64,000 nt of DNA from Alistipes sp. GTDB taxonomy: Bacteria; Bacteroidota; Bacteroidia; Bacteroidales; Rikenellaceae. Position 1 is the stretch's first letter. The number at the start of each line of letters is the position of its first letter. Of this stretch, positions 52,022 to 60,297 are shown piece by piece. The notes beneath the pieces were generated by a model that saw nothing but the letters and a program-made list of their open reading frames with translations, made no database searches and was not told where the DNA came from. The translations under genes were made by a program, and so were the position numbers. The DNA lies in contig JAGBAX010000022.1 in NCBI GenBank assembly GCA_017938765.1, positions 50,538-114,537 on the forward strand, read 5' to 3'.

Positions 52022-54046
52022 ATGAGTAATAGACTACCTATAGAGGAGTGTTCAATATCCCAGATATATATGGAGGGCGGTACTCCCATCAGATACACTA
52101 TCCCTATCTACCAGCGCAACTACGCTTGGGGCGATGAGCAGATTGAGGCACTTATTAACGATGTTTTAAACGCGTTTCTCAAGTCCAGAAACTCTATCTA
52201 CTATATCGGCACCCTTGTTACCTATAAGCGCACCAATAGCGACTTTGAGGTTATTGATGGCCAGCAACGACTGACAACTATATACCTAATTCTCAAGCGT
52301 TTAGGTGTTGATGTGGTGAATACCCTGACCTATACCGCCCGAAAAGTCTCGGCAGCGACTATTCAGAGTGTGCCCAATTTAAATGAGGCCTCAGATAGCG
52401 CAATAGCGCATGGATACAGGGTTGTTGATAAAAAGATTACCGAGATTGAGGCTGCAATAGATTTAGGGGCATTCAAGAGCTTCTTCTTGAACAATGTGCA
52501 TATTATCTACTACCAAGTGCCCAAGGATGTGGACCTTAACCACTACTTTGAGGTTATGAACTCGCGTGGCGAGCAGCTTGAGATGCACGAGATTGTCAAG
52601 GCGATGCTCAGCGAGCCATTAGCTGCTGGCGCAGAGAGTAGCAAGATGTCTATTTTCAATGCAGTGTGGGAGGCTTGTAGTGAGATGAATGTCTACATAC
52701 AGCAGCGACTTTGCGATAGCACTATCTTCGGCAGCCACCTTGATAGATTTACTATTGACTCTTTTGAGGGTATCCCACAGCAGAGTAGTCAGGAGCAGAA
52801 GTGCTCAATACTCTCGCTGCTTAACCTGTCGGCGCAGAGTGTCGTTACAAGTAGCACCACCCAGCTGAGTGATAAGTTCCAGCCGATTATTGACTTCCCG
52901 AACTTTCTGCTTATTGTGCTTAAGCTGACCTTGAATGATGATAGGTGCTTGACTGTCGCTCTTGACGACAAGGAGCTGCTCAAGACATTTACCGATATGT
53001 GGTCTGCTTGCGAGAATAGGGCTGACTTTGCGCGTACATTTGCCTATAACCTGCTCAAGGCTAGATACTTGCTTGATAACTACATTGTCCATCACGATAT
53101 GTCGGATATAGAGCAGTTGGGCAATAACCCGTGGAGACTTGGGCGATACTATAAGGAGGACCGTAATAGCTATCCGAGGCAGTTGTCGGCAGATGACAAA
53201 GTGCAGTCAGAGATAGTACACCTACTCTCAATGTTTGAGGTCACTTTTACTGCAAAACAGCGCAAAAACTACCTCTTCTACTGCCTTAAGTATCTGTTTG
53301 ATAGAGATTTGGCAGATGATACAAACTTTGAGGACTATCTGCACTTCTTGCAACAGTTGGCAGATAAGTACTTCTACGATATCTATCTGAATAGAGCGTT
53401 GCTCTCTACTCGCAACCTGCCAAAGCCAAATACCTTTGATGAGGCAATTATTTGCGACGGTAAGCTCTGCTTGGATCTGAAGAGCAACATCTCGCCAGAG
53501 CTCTTTACCGCCCTCTATGTTGAGGGTAGCGATGCAATACCGCTCTATGTCTTTAACTATACCGACTACCGCCTCTGGAAGAGGTACGCCCTTGAGATGA
53601 GGGGCGAGGGGAGTAACGGCTCAAAGCGTACCGCCTTTTTTGAGAGCCTCGGCTGTGGCGATTTCGGTCTTAGAGTCTTTGATAACTTCTACTTCTCCCG
53701 CACCCGCAAGAGCCTTGAGCACTACTACCCGCAATCTAAGGCTGTCAAGGGCGATGTAGATACCGCCGAGGCGCTCAGTACAAAGAGCATCAACTGCTAC
53801 GGCAACTTCGCCATGATTGGCGCTGAGGCCAATAGCTCAGGCAATAACCTTGACCCAGTGACAAAGCTCATCCGCTATAACGACCGAGGCTTTGACCCTA
53901 TTAGCGTTGCCTCTCTGAAGTTCAAGATTATGATGCAGATGTGCCAAGACAATAAGGCATCCCAAACCCGCCCTCAATCTATGGAGTGGAACCGCGAAGA
54001 CATGCACCTCCACACCTCCAAGATGCTGGATATACTGTTTAAGTAG
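52022..54046 (+). CDS. DUF262-DUF1524 protein (GmrSD-like)
   Basis: The 674-residue protein has IPIYQRNYAW (27-36) and VIDGQQRL (77-84) of the DUF262 domain, and a C-terminal DUF1524 His-Me finger/HNH domain with LEHYYPQ (about 564-570) followed by NCYGNFAMIG (about 588-597). This is the single-chain GmrSD layout of type IV restriction enzymes. It is translated just after the DUF262-only gene, so both are likely made together. The C-terminal end is intact at 54046, 45 nt from the convergent SLOG gene. Confidence 0.9.
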   Translation: MSNRLPIEECSISQIYMEGGTPIRYTIPIYQRNYAWGDEQIEALINDVLNAFLKSRNSIYYIGTLVTYKRTNSDFEVIDGQQRLTTIYLILKRLGVDVVNTLTYTARKVSAATIQSVPNLNEASDSAIAHGYRVVDKKITEIEAAIDLGAFKSFFLNNVHIIYYQVPKDVDLNHYFEVMNSRGEQLEMHEIVKAMLSEPLAAGAESSKMSIFNAVWEACSEMNVYIQQRLCDSTIFGSHLDRFTIDSFEGIPQQSSQEQKCSILSLLNLSAQSVVTSSTTQLSDKFQPIIDFPNFLLIVLKLTLNDDRCLTVALDDKELLKTFTDMWSACENRADFARTFAYNLLKARYLLDNYIVHHDMSDIEQLGNNPWRLGRYYKEDRNSYPRQLSADDKVQSEIVHLLSMFEVTFTAKQRKNYLFYCLKYLFDRDLADDTNFEDYLHFLQQLADKYFYDIYLNRALLSTRNLPKPNTFDEAIICDGKLCLDLKSNISPELFTALYVEGSDAIPLYVFNYTDYRLWKRYALEMRGEGSNGSKRTAFFESLGCGDFGLRVFDNFYFSRTRKSLEHYYPQSKAVKGDVDTAEALSTKSINCYGNFAMIGAEANSSGNNLDPVTKLIRYNDRGFDPISVASLKFKIMMQMCQDNKASQTRPQSMEWNREDMHLHTSKMLDILFK

Positions 54047-54090
54047 CGGTTGCAACAAGATAAGTACCTAAGCAACTTGTAAAATTCTGT

Positions 54091-54549
54091 CTACAGGATT
54101 TTGACAGGTGTGTTGCTATAGTGTGTTAGGCTATAATACATAGGCGAGAGCATACTATTCTCGTCAAATGGACTTAGAAATACCTCATCTGCTATACTTG
54201 CCGCATACCAATTGCGAGTTTGGGCAGAACTCCAGCTATGGCGCTCAAAATCACGGACGGAGTCTATCAGCATACGACCTTCATTGATTGCATCTTGAAA
54301 TTCTGCTGGCACGCGCTTGTACATTGCACGACCGAGGAGGAGTATTACAGGGTGCTTGTGTTCAAGTAGAACTTTGAGAATCCTCTTTTCAAGTGGAGAG
54401 TGAAATCCGCTGATAACAACTGAGTCGGTGTTGCACATAGACTCTGCCCAAGCAATACATCTGCTTTCTGCCTCTGGTGTGACCGAGCGAGAGGCGAAGA
54501 AGGCTACAAGATGTCGCCCCAACAAATCCGTATTTCCGAGCGAACTCAT
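54091..54549 (-). CDS. DprA/SLOG-like Rossmann-fold protein
   Basis: The 152-residue protein resembles the Smf/DprA (SLOG) core: LLGRHLVAFFASRSVTP at the start, then 'SGFHSPLEKRILKVLL', 'HPVILLLGRAMYKRVP' and 'INEGRMLIDS'. It lacks the SAM and winged-helix domains of true DprA, so a DNA-uptake role is doubtful; SLOG domains bind nucleotides or single-stranded DNA. Its first ~17 codons and the 270 nt upstream are duplicated at 55009-55337. A minus-strand -7 box at 54819-54812 would drive it through a long structured leader. Confidence 0.8.
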   Translation of the reverse strand: MSSLGNTDLLGRHLVAFFASRSVTPEAESRCIAWAESMCNTDSVVISGFHSPLEKRILKVLLEHKHPVILLLGRAMYKRVPAEFQDAINEGRMLIDSVRDFERHSWSSAQTRNWYAASIADEVFLSPFDENSMLSPMYYSLTHYSNTPVKIL

Positions 54550-54819
54550 AAAAAAGCGCAGGCTGCTGTCTGCTTACCCCGCGCCCAAGGCCTTCGCTGC
54601 CCGTCAACAAGGATAAGTGACAGACAACCCACGCCGGATGTATATACAAACATACACTACGCCATAAACGCAGTGCTGACGATATAACATCGCAGGTGGT
54701 GCCTATCACCGTTCCTCCTGTTGACAAAATTTGCGAAGTTTTGGGTCGCAGAAGAATCGTTAATAATGCACAATCATACATTGACTTAACGATTTTCATC
54801 GTAAGCCATTACAAAGATA
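54498..54819 (-). ncRNA. Structured leader RNA of the SLOG gene, copy 1
   Basis: Reading leftward: a -7 box TATCTTTG (54819-54812), a GAAA-type hairpin (54805-54785), a long-range stem between TGTTGAC (54725-54719) and GTCAACA (54609-54603), a nested conserved hairpin (54675-54655), then a small hairpin and six T (54557-54552) directly before the ATG. Copy 2 keeps all these elements with different bases in the arms, and the last ~60 nt up to 54498 are identical between copies. The T-run before the ATG suggests an attenuator. Confidence 0.65.
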
Positions 54820-54874
54820 TAGAAAATTTTTGAGAAAGCGTGAATTTGTGAAAAACTCTTGTGTTGGAATTTCG

Positions 54875-54948
54875 TATCTTTGCACTATATCGCCAGATTT
54901 AGGGTGCAATCGCAGTGGATTATGACTGTGTGGATTGCGAGTGGCGAG
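54875..54948 (+). other. Rightward -7 box followed by a long hairpin
   Basis: TATCTTTG at 54875-54882 faces right. It is followed by a nested hairpin (54890-54947) with arms TCGCCA/TGGCGA, GCAATC/GATTGC and CAGT/ACTG. A transcript from here would run antisense through leader copy 2. No ORF is supported. Confidence 0.45.
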
Positions 54949-55008
54949 ACGCAAAAGCGAGGTTTATTTAGGCGTAAATGAGCATTTAGAGCGAGCCGCT
55001 TTGTTGTC

Positions 55009-55337
55009 AGAAGGCTACAAGATGTCGCCCCAACAAATCCGTATTTCCGAGCGAACTCATAAAAAAGCGTAGGTATCTGTATCAACTTACCCTCCGCTCA
55101 AGGCCTTCGCTGCCCGTTTGAATGAATAAGCAACACAGACAGCCCACGCCAGATGTATACGCAACAATCACTACGCCAGAAAACGCAGTGTGTGGATATT
55201 CATCCTTAATGGACGCCTGAATTGACTTACCTCATTCAAACTGTAAAGTTGCGAAGTTTAGAGCGAAGAAGTGTTGTCAACCATCGTCTATCATATATCG
55301 GCATTTGCGGTTTTGCCGCAAAGCCATTACAAAAATA
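55009..55337 (-). ncRNA. Structured leader RNA, copy 2 (stand-alone)
   Basis: Homologous to copy 1 from AAGCCATTAC (55321-55330) to AGAAGGCTAC (55009-55018). It has a -7 box TATTTTTG (55337-55330), a 5' hairpin with a 7-bp TTTGCGG/CCGCAAA stem (55322-55304), the long-range stem TCATTCAAAC/GTTTGAATGA (55232-55241 with 55116-55125), a hairpin at 55169-55190, and six T before ATG. The reading frame after that ATG stops after MSSLGNTDLLGRHLVAF. It is thus an RNA copy without its gene. Confidence 0.65.
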
Positions 55338-55425
55338 ATTCATTTTTAACAAATAATTGCATTTGCGCCAATAAATCTTCACATATAGCAAAATCATCGC
55401 CCGCCAGTACACTTTTTCACATAGT

Positions 55426-55455
55426 GAGAAAAAGTTTCGGCTTTTTCTCTTTTTG
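55426..55455 (+). terminator. Terminator, identical copy 1 of 3
   Basis: GAGAAAAAG and CTTTTTCTC with a TTTCGG loop, then a T-run. The 29-nt sequence recurs at 59461 and 60229, each time upstream of a promoter. Confidence 0.85.
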
Positions 55456-55497
55456 TTTTTGAATTATGCGTACCTTTGAGGTAAAATTGATTGCGAT

Positions 55498-58400
55498 ATG
55501 GGCATATTAGATATATTTAGACGGCGTAAAGAGGCTACAAGTGGCAGTATTAAACCTCAACAGCCAGTGCAATATCAAAGAATATTACAATTTAATGCTG
55601 AGTTTGCTGAGTTGTTGGACTGTGACTCGTTTATTGCTCGTAGTGATTACAAGCATTTTATCTCGGCATACCAAGAGGAGTATAAATTCTTCTGCTCTAT
55701 TGTTAAGGCTAATATCTTGGAAGATTATGTTGGCAAAAACCATATCAACATAGCGCAAATAGAGGCTTTCATAAATCATTACGATGAGATAAAAGACCTA
55801 ACCCAAGAGTCGGCTACCATCAAGAAACATAATGACCAATTCGTTGCTAACCACATAGAATCAGAAAAGGAGTATCTTGACAATATCCTCAAAGCGTGTG
55901 ACCCAGCTATATTGCTTGACAATGAGCAGAGAGAGGTTGTATTGTCAGAAGAGGATAACACCCTCGTTATTGCGGGTGCAGGTGCCGGCAAGACTACGAC
56001 GGTGGCGGCAAAAGTGCGATACTTGGTAGAAAAACGAGGTATTAAGCCCGAACAGATATTGGTCATTTCATTCACCAACAAGGCTGTTGAGGAGTTACGA
56101 GAGCGCATAAATCACAATCTGAAAATTCCAAGTGTCATTACCACATTCCACTCTATCGGCTACTCTATTCTTCGACAAGGAGAGGAGGAGCAACGCAAGA
56201 TTGTGGATAACGGCTTTATGTATAATGTTATCAACGAATACCTCAAAACGAAGGTATTGCGTAATCCTCAACTCGTTGATAAACTTATTTTATTCTTTGG
56301 TTCTTACTTCTCGGCTCCATACGAGGGCGAGGATTTAGGCGAGTATTTCCAATTTGTTGCCGATGCCGATTATTCGACTCTTAAAAGCGATTTGCAAGAC
56401 TATGTTCAGCAGGTTGTCGATAGGCGCACCCGTCGTACTCAAACCCTCAACAACGAGGTGTTGCGTTCAATGGAGGAGGTGCAGATTGCAAATTTCCTCT
56501 ACCTAAATCAAATCGACTACGAATACGAGCCGATGTATCAGTATCGCATTTTGAGTGCGAACAAACCATATACGCCTGACTTCCGCATAGTGCAAGGCGA
56601 CAAGGTTACATATATTGAGCACTTTGGCATTACGGAAGATGGTCGCAGTAGCCGATACACCCAAGAACAACTCAATAAATACAAATCTGTTATCAATGAT
56701 AAGGTCTCTTTGCACCGCAAGCACAAGACAGACCTTATCTACACATTCTCGCAATACAGAGATGGTAGGGAGATGCTGGAACACCTCCGAGAGATGCTGT
56801 TGGCTCACGGTTACGAACTCAAAGAAAGACCTACGGCAGAGGTGTACAAGCGCCTTGTTGATACCGAGGAGAACAAATACATTACTCGCCTTACGCAGTT
56901 GATATGTACCTTTATCGGTAACTTCAAAACACAAGGCTTTAAGGGTGGAAAGTTTGCCGATTTTAGAAGCAACACAAAGAATGTCCGCACCAAACTATTC
57001 TTTGATATCTGCGAGGTCTGTTACTTGGAGTACCAGCAAGCACTCAAAGAGCAGCATTGCATCGACTTTGAGGATATGATTAACGAGTCGGCAGAGTTGA
57101 TTCGTAAAAAGCAGATAGAGAAAGAACAGCTCAACTATAAATATATCATCGTTGATGAGTATCAAGACATTTCTCGCCAACGATACAACCTTATTAAAGA
57201 GTTGTCGCAGTTGTGTGAAGCAAAGATTATGGCTGTTGGTGATGATTGGCAGTCTATCTATGCGTTCAGTGGCTCTATCCTCCCTCTATTTACAAAATTC
57301 TGTGAGGAGGTTGGATATGGTCAAGAATTGAAGATTACCCGCACATATCGCAATGCCCAAGAGATAATCGACATTGCGGGAACATTTGTGCAAAAGAACT
57401 CTCAACAGATTAAGAAGGAGTTAATTTCGCCCAAACGCATAGACAACCCGGTGATTATCTTGACATATGGCGATGAAAAGGGAGCAAAGGGAGAATCTCA
57501 CAACGGCGGTCTGTTCTATAATCTCGGCGTGGCTATTGAGAATGCCATAGGCGAGATATTGGAATATAGTGCAGTTGAGGGTAAAACAAAGGTGCCATCC
57601 ATTTTGCTGATTGGTCGCTATGGTTTTGATGCACGCAATATGTGTAAAGCGGAGCAATTCAACTATAACGAGGAGAACGGTAGGGTTTACTCGGTTAAGT
57701 ATGGCAATAAGGTCAAACTTAATTTTATGACGGCTCATAGTTCAAAGGGCTTGACCGCCGAGAATGTTATTATCATCAATGCAAAGGATGAAACCTATGG
57801 TTTCCCCTCAAAGGTTGATGACGACCCCGTTTTGAATTTGGTCGTGTCGTTTGACACATCGTACAACTATGCCGAGGAGCGTCGCTTATTCTATGTGGCA
57901 TTGACCCGCACAAAGAATCGAGTATTTATCGTTACGCCCGATATGCGCCCATCGGAGTTTATCAAAGAGTTGTTGAGTGAGCCACATAACTATCCGAATG
58001 TAACCCTGCACGGAGAGTTGAAAGTGGATCTTAAAGCACCTAAAAAGGTAAAAGACCGCTGCCCAGTATGTGGTTATCCGTTACAATTGAAGTGGAATAA
58101 GAATTATGGTTTGAAGTTGTGGATTTGCACTAACGACCAAGAGATATGCGGATTTATGACCAATGACAAGCAAGGCGGTGAGTTGTCTATCCATAAATGC
58201 GATTGGTGTCAAGATGGTTATCTTATTGTAAAGAAGGGTACAGATGGCTATTTCTTGGGGTGCACTAATTTTAAGCACGACAGAACTGGGTGTACACGCT
58301 CTTTAAGCCCAAGTCAATATGAGTATTGGCTTAATAATTCATTCGGCATTGAGGATGCTTCAATATGTAAGCCATCGTACTTTGTACCCAAGAATTTGCC

Positions 58401-58758
58401 AACTGTTCCAAAGATGCAAAAGACTAAGGCGAAAGGTGGCGGCGCTACTATCTATACTACAGCATACAAAGAGACCATTATTGAGAATGAGGTGTTCAGA
58501 ATTGTAGTAGACTCCGAAGGTAATACACTAACCGATATGGAATTACTTGGTTTATTGCGTGCAATGCGTACCCGTGTGGCAATGGAGAAAGAGTTGCCAT
58601 TGTATTACCTTCTACATAACAACATCCTTGTGCTTATCGCAACAGACAAACCAACAACACGAGAAGAGCTGATGAGCATCAGCGGTTTTGGTTTTCGCAA
58701 ATGGGAGGTTTGGGGCGATGAGATTCTTAAAGTGGTATCAGCCTATATGACAGAATAG
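55498..58758 (+). CDS. Multi-domain SF1 helicase with nuclease insert, zinc ribbons and HRDC domain
   Basis: The 1086-residue protein is a UvrD/HelD-like helicase: Walker A AGAGAGKT (159-166), 'FTNKAVEELRERI', 'TFHSIGYSIL', Walker B VDEYQD near 553 and 'FYVALTRTKN' near 800. Between motifs is a PD-(D/E)xK-like insertion (E327, P360-D361, then YIEHFG with E374). After the helicase come two topoisomerase-type zinc ribbons (CPVCGYPL near 854; CDWCQDG near 900) and a C-terminal HRDC domain (about 1010-1083; TREELMSISGFGFRKWEVWG). The first 130 residues are helical and unassigned. -7 box TACCTTTG at 55471-55478. Probably a repair or defence helicase. Confidence 0.9.
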   Translation: MGILDIFRRRKEATSGSIKPQQPVQYQRILQFNAEFAELLDCDSFIARSDYKHFISAYQEEYKFFCSIVKANILEDYVGKNHINIAQIEAFINHYDEIKDLTQESATIKKHNDQFVANHIESEKEYLDNILKACDPAILLDNEQREVVLSEEDNTLVIAGAGAGKTTTVAAKVRYLVEKRGIKPEQILVISFTNKAVEELRERINHNLKIPSVITTFHSIGYSILRQGEEEQRKIVDNGFMYNVINEYLKTKVLRNPQLVDKLILFFGSYFSAPYEGEDLGEYFQFVADADYSTLKSDLQDYVQQVVDRRTRRTQTLNNEVLRSMEEVQIANFLYLNQIDYEYEPMYQYRILSANKPYTPDFRIVQGDKVTYIEHFGITEDGRSSRYTQEQLNKYKSVINDKVSLHRKHKTDLIYTFSQYRDGREMLEHLREMLLAHGYELKERPTAEVYKRLVDTEENKYITRLTQLICTFIGNFKTQGFKGGKFADFRSNTKNVRTKLFFDICEVCYLEYQQALKEQHCIDFEDMINESAELIRKKQIEKEQLNYKYIIVDEYQDISRQRYNLIKELSQLCEAKIMAVGDDWQSIYAFSGSILPLFTKFCEEVGYGQELKITRTYRNAQEIIDIAGTFVQKNSQQIKKELISPKRIDNPVIILTYGDEKGAKGESHNGGLFYNLGVAIENAIGEILEYSAVEGKTKVPSILLIGRYGFDARNMCKAEQFNYNEENGRVYSVKYGNKVKLNFMTAHSSKGLTAENVIIINAKDETYGFPSKVDDDPVLNLVVSFDTSYNYAEERRLFYVALTRTKNRVFIVTPDMRPSEFIKELLSEPHNYPNVTLHGELKVDLKAPKKVKDRCPVCGYPLQLKWNKNYGLKLWICTNDQEICGFMTNDKQGGELSIHKCDWCQDGYLIVKKGTDGYFLGCTNFKHDRTGCTRSLSPSQYEYWLNNSFGIEDASICKPSYFVPKNLPTVPKMQKTKAKGGGATIYTTAYKETIIENEVFRIVVDSEGNTLTDMELLGLLRAMRTRVAMEKELPLYYLLHNNILVLIATDKPTTREELMSISGFGFRKWEVWGDEILKVVSAYMTE

Positions 58759-58802
58759 TGGCATACATCTTGAACGATTTGAAGTAATAAAAACATTGCG
58801 AT

Positions 58803-59438
58803 ATGAAAAAGATTGTGATTGTGGATGGTGGTCCGCGAAAGGGTATGAATACTGCGCAGCTGTTGCAGCGATTTGCCGAGGGGGCAAAGTCTGTCGGCGA
58901 GGATGTTGAGGTGAAGAGAGTGCGACTCTACGACATTGATTATAAGGGTTGTACATCGTGTATGGCTTGCAAGCTCAAAGGCAAGGTATCAAATATCTGC
59001 CGCTTTCGGGATGTACTCTCGCCACTCTTGGACGAGATTGCCGAGGCGGACGGATTGGTGCTCGGCTCGCCCATCTATTTTGGCGAGGTGACGGGCAAGA
59101 TGCGCGCTTTTTTGGAGCGATTAGCCTTTCCTTGGCTCTCGTACAACGATTACAGCCTAACCGCGCCGAAGCGTATGCCTGTGGTGCTTGTCGAGACTAT
59201 GAACGGCACGCCCGAGCGCAACAACAGCAACCATTTCGGCACGATGGAGTGGTGCATAACAACGGCACTCGGCGAGATAGAACGCATCATCGGCTACAAC
59301 ACCTGTCAGGTAGCGAAATACGACAATTACGAACTGGGCAGCTTCTCCGAGGAGGCAAAACACGCTTGGCGTGATGCCCATTGGGTGGAGGACCTGCAAC
59401 GAGCCTACGATGCCGGCCGCAGAATGGCGGAGCAGTAA
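58803..59438 (+). CDS. NADPH-dependent FMN reductase family (flavodoxin fold)
   Basis: The 211-residue protein has the FMN phosphate-binding start MKKIVIVDGGPRKGMNTAQLL and the CxxCxxC motif CTSCMACKLKG (about 50-60) of iron-sulfur flavoproteins, then 'GSPIYFGEVTGKMRAFLERL'. It is likely a cytosolic oxidoreductase, substrate unknown. It starts 44 nt after the helicase gene, in the same direction. Confidence 0.88.
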   Translation: MKKIVIVDGGPRKGMNTAQLLQRFAEGAKSVGEDVEVKRVRLYDIDYKGCTSCMACKLKGKVSNICRFRDVLSPLLDEIAEADGLVLGSPIYFGEVTGKMRAFLERLAFPWLSYNDYSLTAPKRMPVVLVETMNGTPERNNSNHFGTMEWCITTALGEIERIIGYNTCQVAKYDNYELGSFSEEAKHAWRDAHWVEDLQRAYDAGRRMAEQ

Positions 59439-59460
59439 GGAGAGCAACTTATAGAATAGA

Positions 59461-59490
59461 GAGAAAAAGTTTCGGCTTTTTCTCTTTTTT
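59461..59490 (+). terminator. Terminator, identical copy 2 of 3
   Basis: The same stem and TTTCGG loop as at 55426, followed by six T. It lies 22 nt after the FMN reductase stop. Confidence 0.88.
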
Positions 59491-59573
59491 ATTGGCAACA
59501 GTAAGTTTTCGCAATTTAGCGACCACCGAATTGTAATAATCGCTATATTTGTGGAAAAATAAGACAACCCACC

Positions 59574-60140
59574 ATGAAAGAACTAAAAGAGCGCATATTA
59601 CGTGATGGCAAATGCTTTGGCGGCGGAATATTGAAAGTTGATAACTTCATAAACCATTTGATGGACCCTATACTTATGCGCAAAATGGCAAAAGAGCTCG
59701 TAAGGCGATTCTCTGACCATCAGATTAACAAGGTTATGACAATTGAGGCAAGTGGTATAGCTCCAGCGATAATGGTGGGGGACTATTTGAATGTGCCAGT
59801 CCTCTTTGCCAAAAAGAGAACTCCAAGCACAATGGAAAATATGTTGGTAACTGAGGTATTCTCATTTACAAAGAACCAATCATATTCGGTTTGTGTAAGC
59901 GGTGACTATCTGACCTCAAATGATAGAATATTATTTATAGACGACTTTTTAGCTAACGGCAACGCTGCTAAGGGTATTCTTGATTTAGTGGAGCAGGCGG
60001 GCGCTACATTGGAAGGTATGGGTTTTCTCATTGAGAAGGGATTTCAGAGTGGCGGCGAGCAGTTGCGTCGTATGGGCATACACATTGAGTCGTTGGCGAT
60101 TATTGACAATTTGGATAATTGTACTATTACTCTTCGATAG
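59574..60140 (+). CDS. xpt: Xanthine phosphoribosyltransferase
   Basis: This enzyme converts xanthine and PRPP to XMP. The 188-residue protein has the family start [25 protein letters not shown], '[12 protein letters not shown]', the PRPP-binding '[17 protein letters not shown]' and '[12 protein letters not shown]'. A -7 box TATATTTG is near 59543. No purine riboswitch is seen in the ~85 nt leader region. It is monocistronic between two copies of the repeated terminator. Confidence 0.94.
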   Translation: MKELKERILRDGKCFGGGILKVDNFINHLMDPILMRKMAKELVRRFSDHQINKVMTIEASGIAPAIMVGDYLNVPVLFAKKRTPSTMENMLVTEVFSFTKNQSYSVCVSGDYLTSNDRILFIDDFLANGNAAKGILDLVEQAGATLEGMGFLIEKGFQSGGEQLRRMGIHIESLAIIDNLDNCTITLR

Positions 60141-60228
60141 TTTATGAAAATGGGCTAATTTATAGCTGCTGACCTACATCTATAGAAAGAGTTTATGACA
60201 TCAGAGCGAAAGCGGCAAAGAGACAAGA

Positions 60229-60257
60229 GAGAAAAAGTTTCGGCTTTTTCTCTTTTT
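60229..60257 (+). terminator. Terminator, identical copy 3 of 3
   Basis: The same stem and loop as at 55426 and 59461, 89 nt after xpt. It is followed by a -7 box TAACTTTG (60272-60279) for the next operon. Confidence 0.85.
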
Positions 60258-60297
60258 GTTGAGATATTGTGTAACTTTGGGGTAAAATAGAACCGTT

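Noticed and set aside
54389-54799. A leftward ORF (containing FYEFARKYGFVGATSCSLL) overlapping the SLOG leader, and a similar ORF at 54885-55085
   Set aside because: Both are the +1 frame across the duplicated leader/start segment. The shared peptide follows from the nucleotide identity of the two copies, not from a protein family.
59491-59573. Purine riboswitch upstream of xpt
   Set aside because: No paired three-way junction or conserved core is visible, and the -7 box lies close to the start codon.
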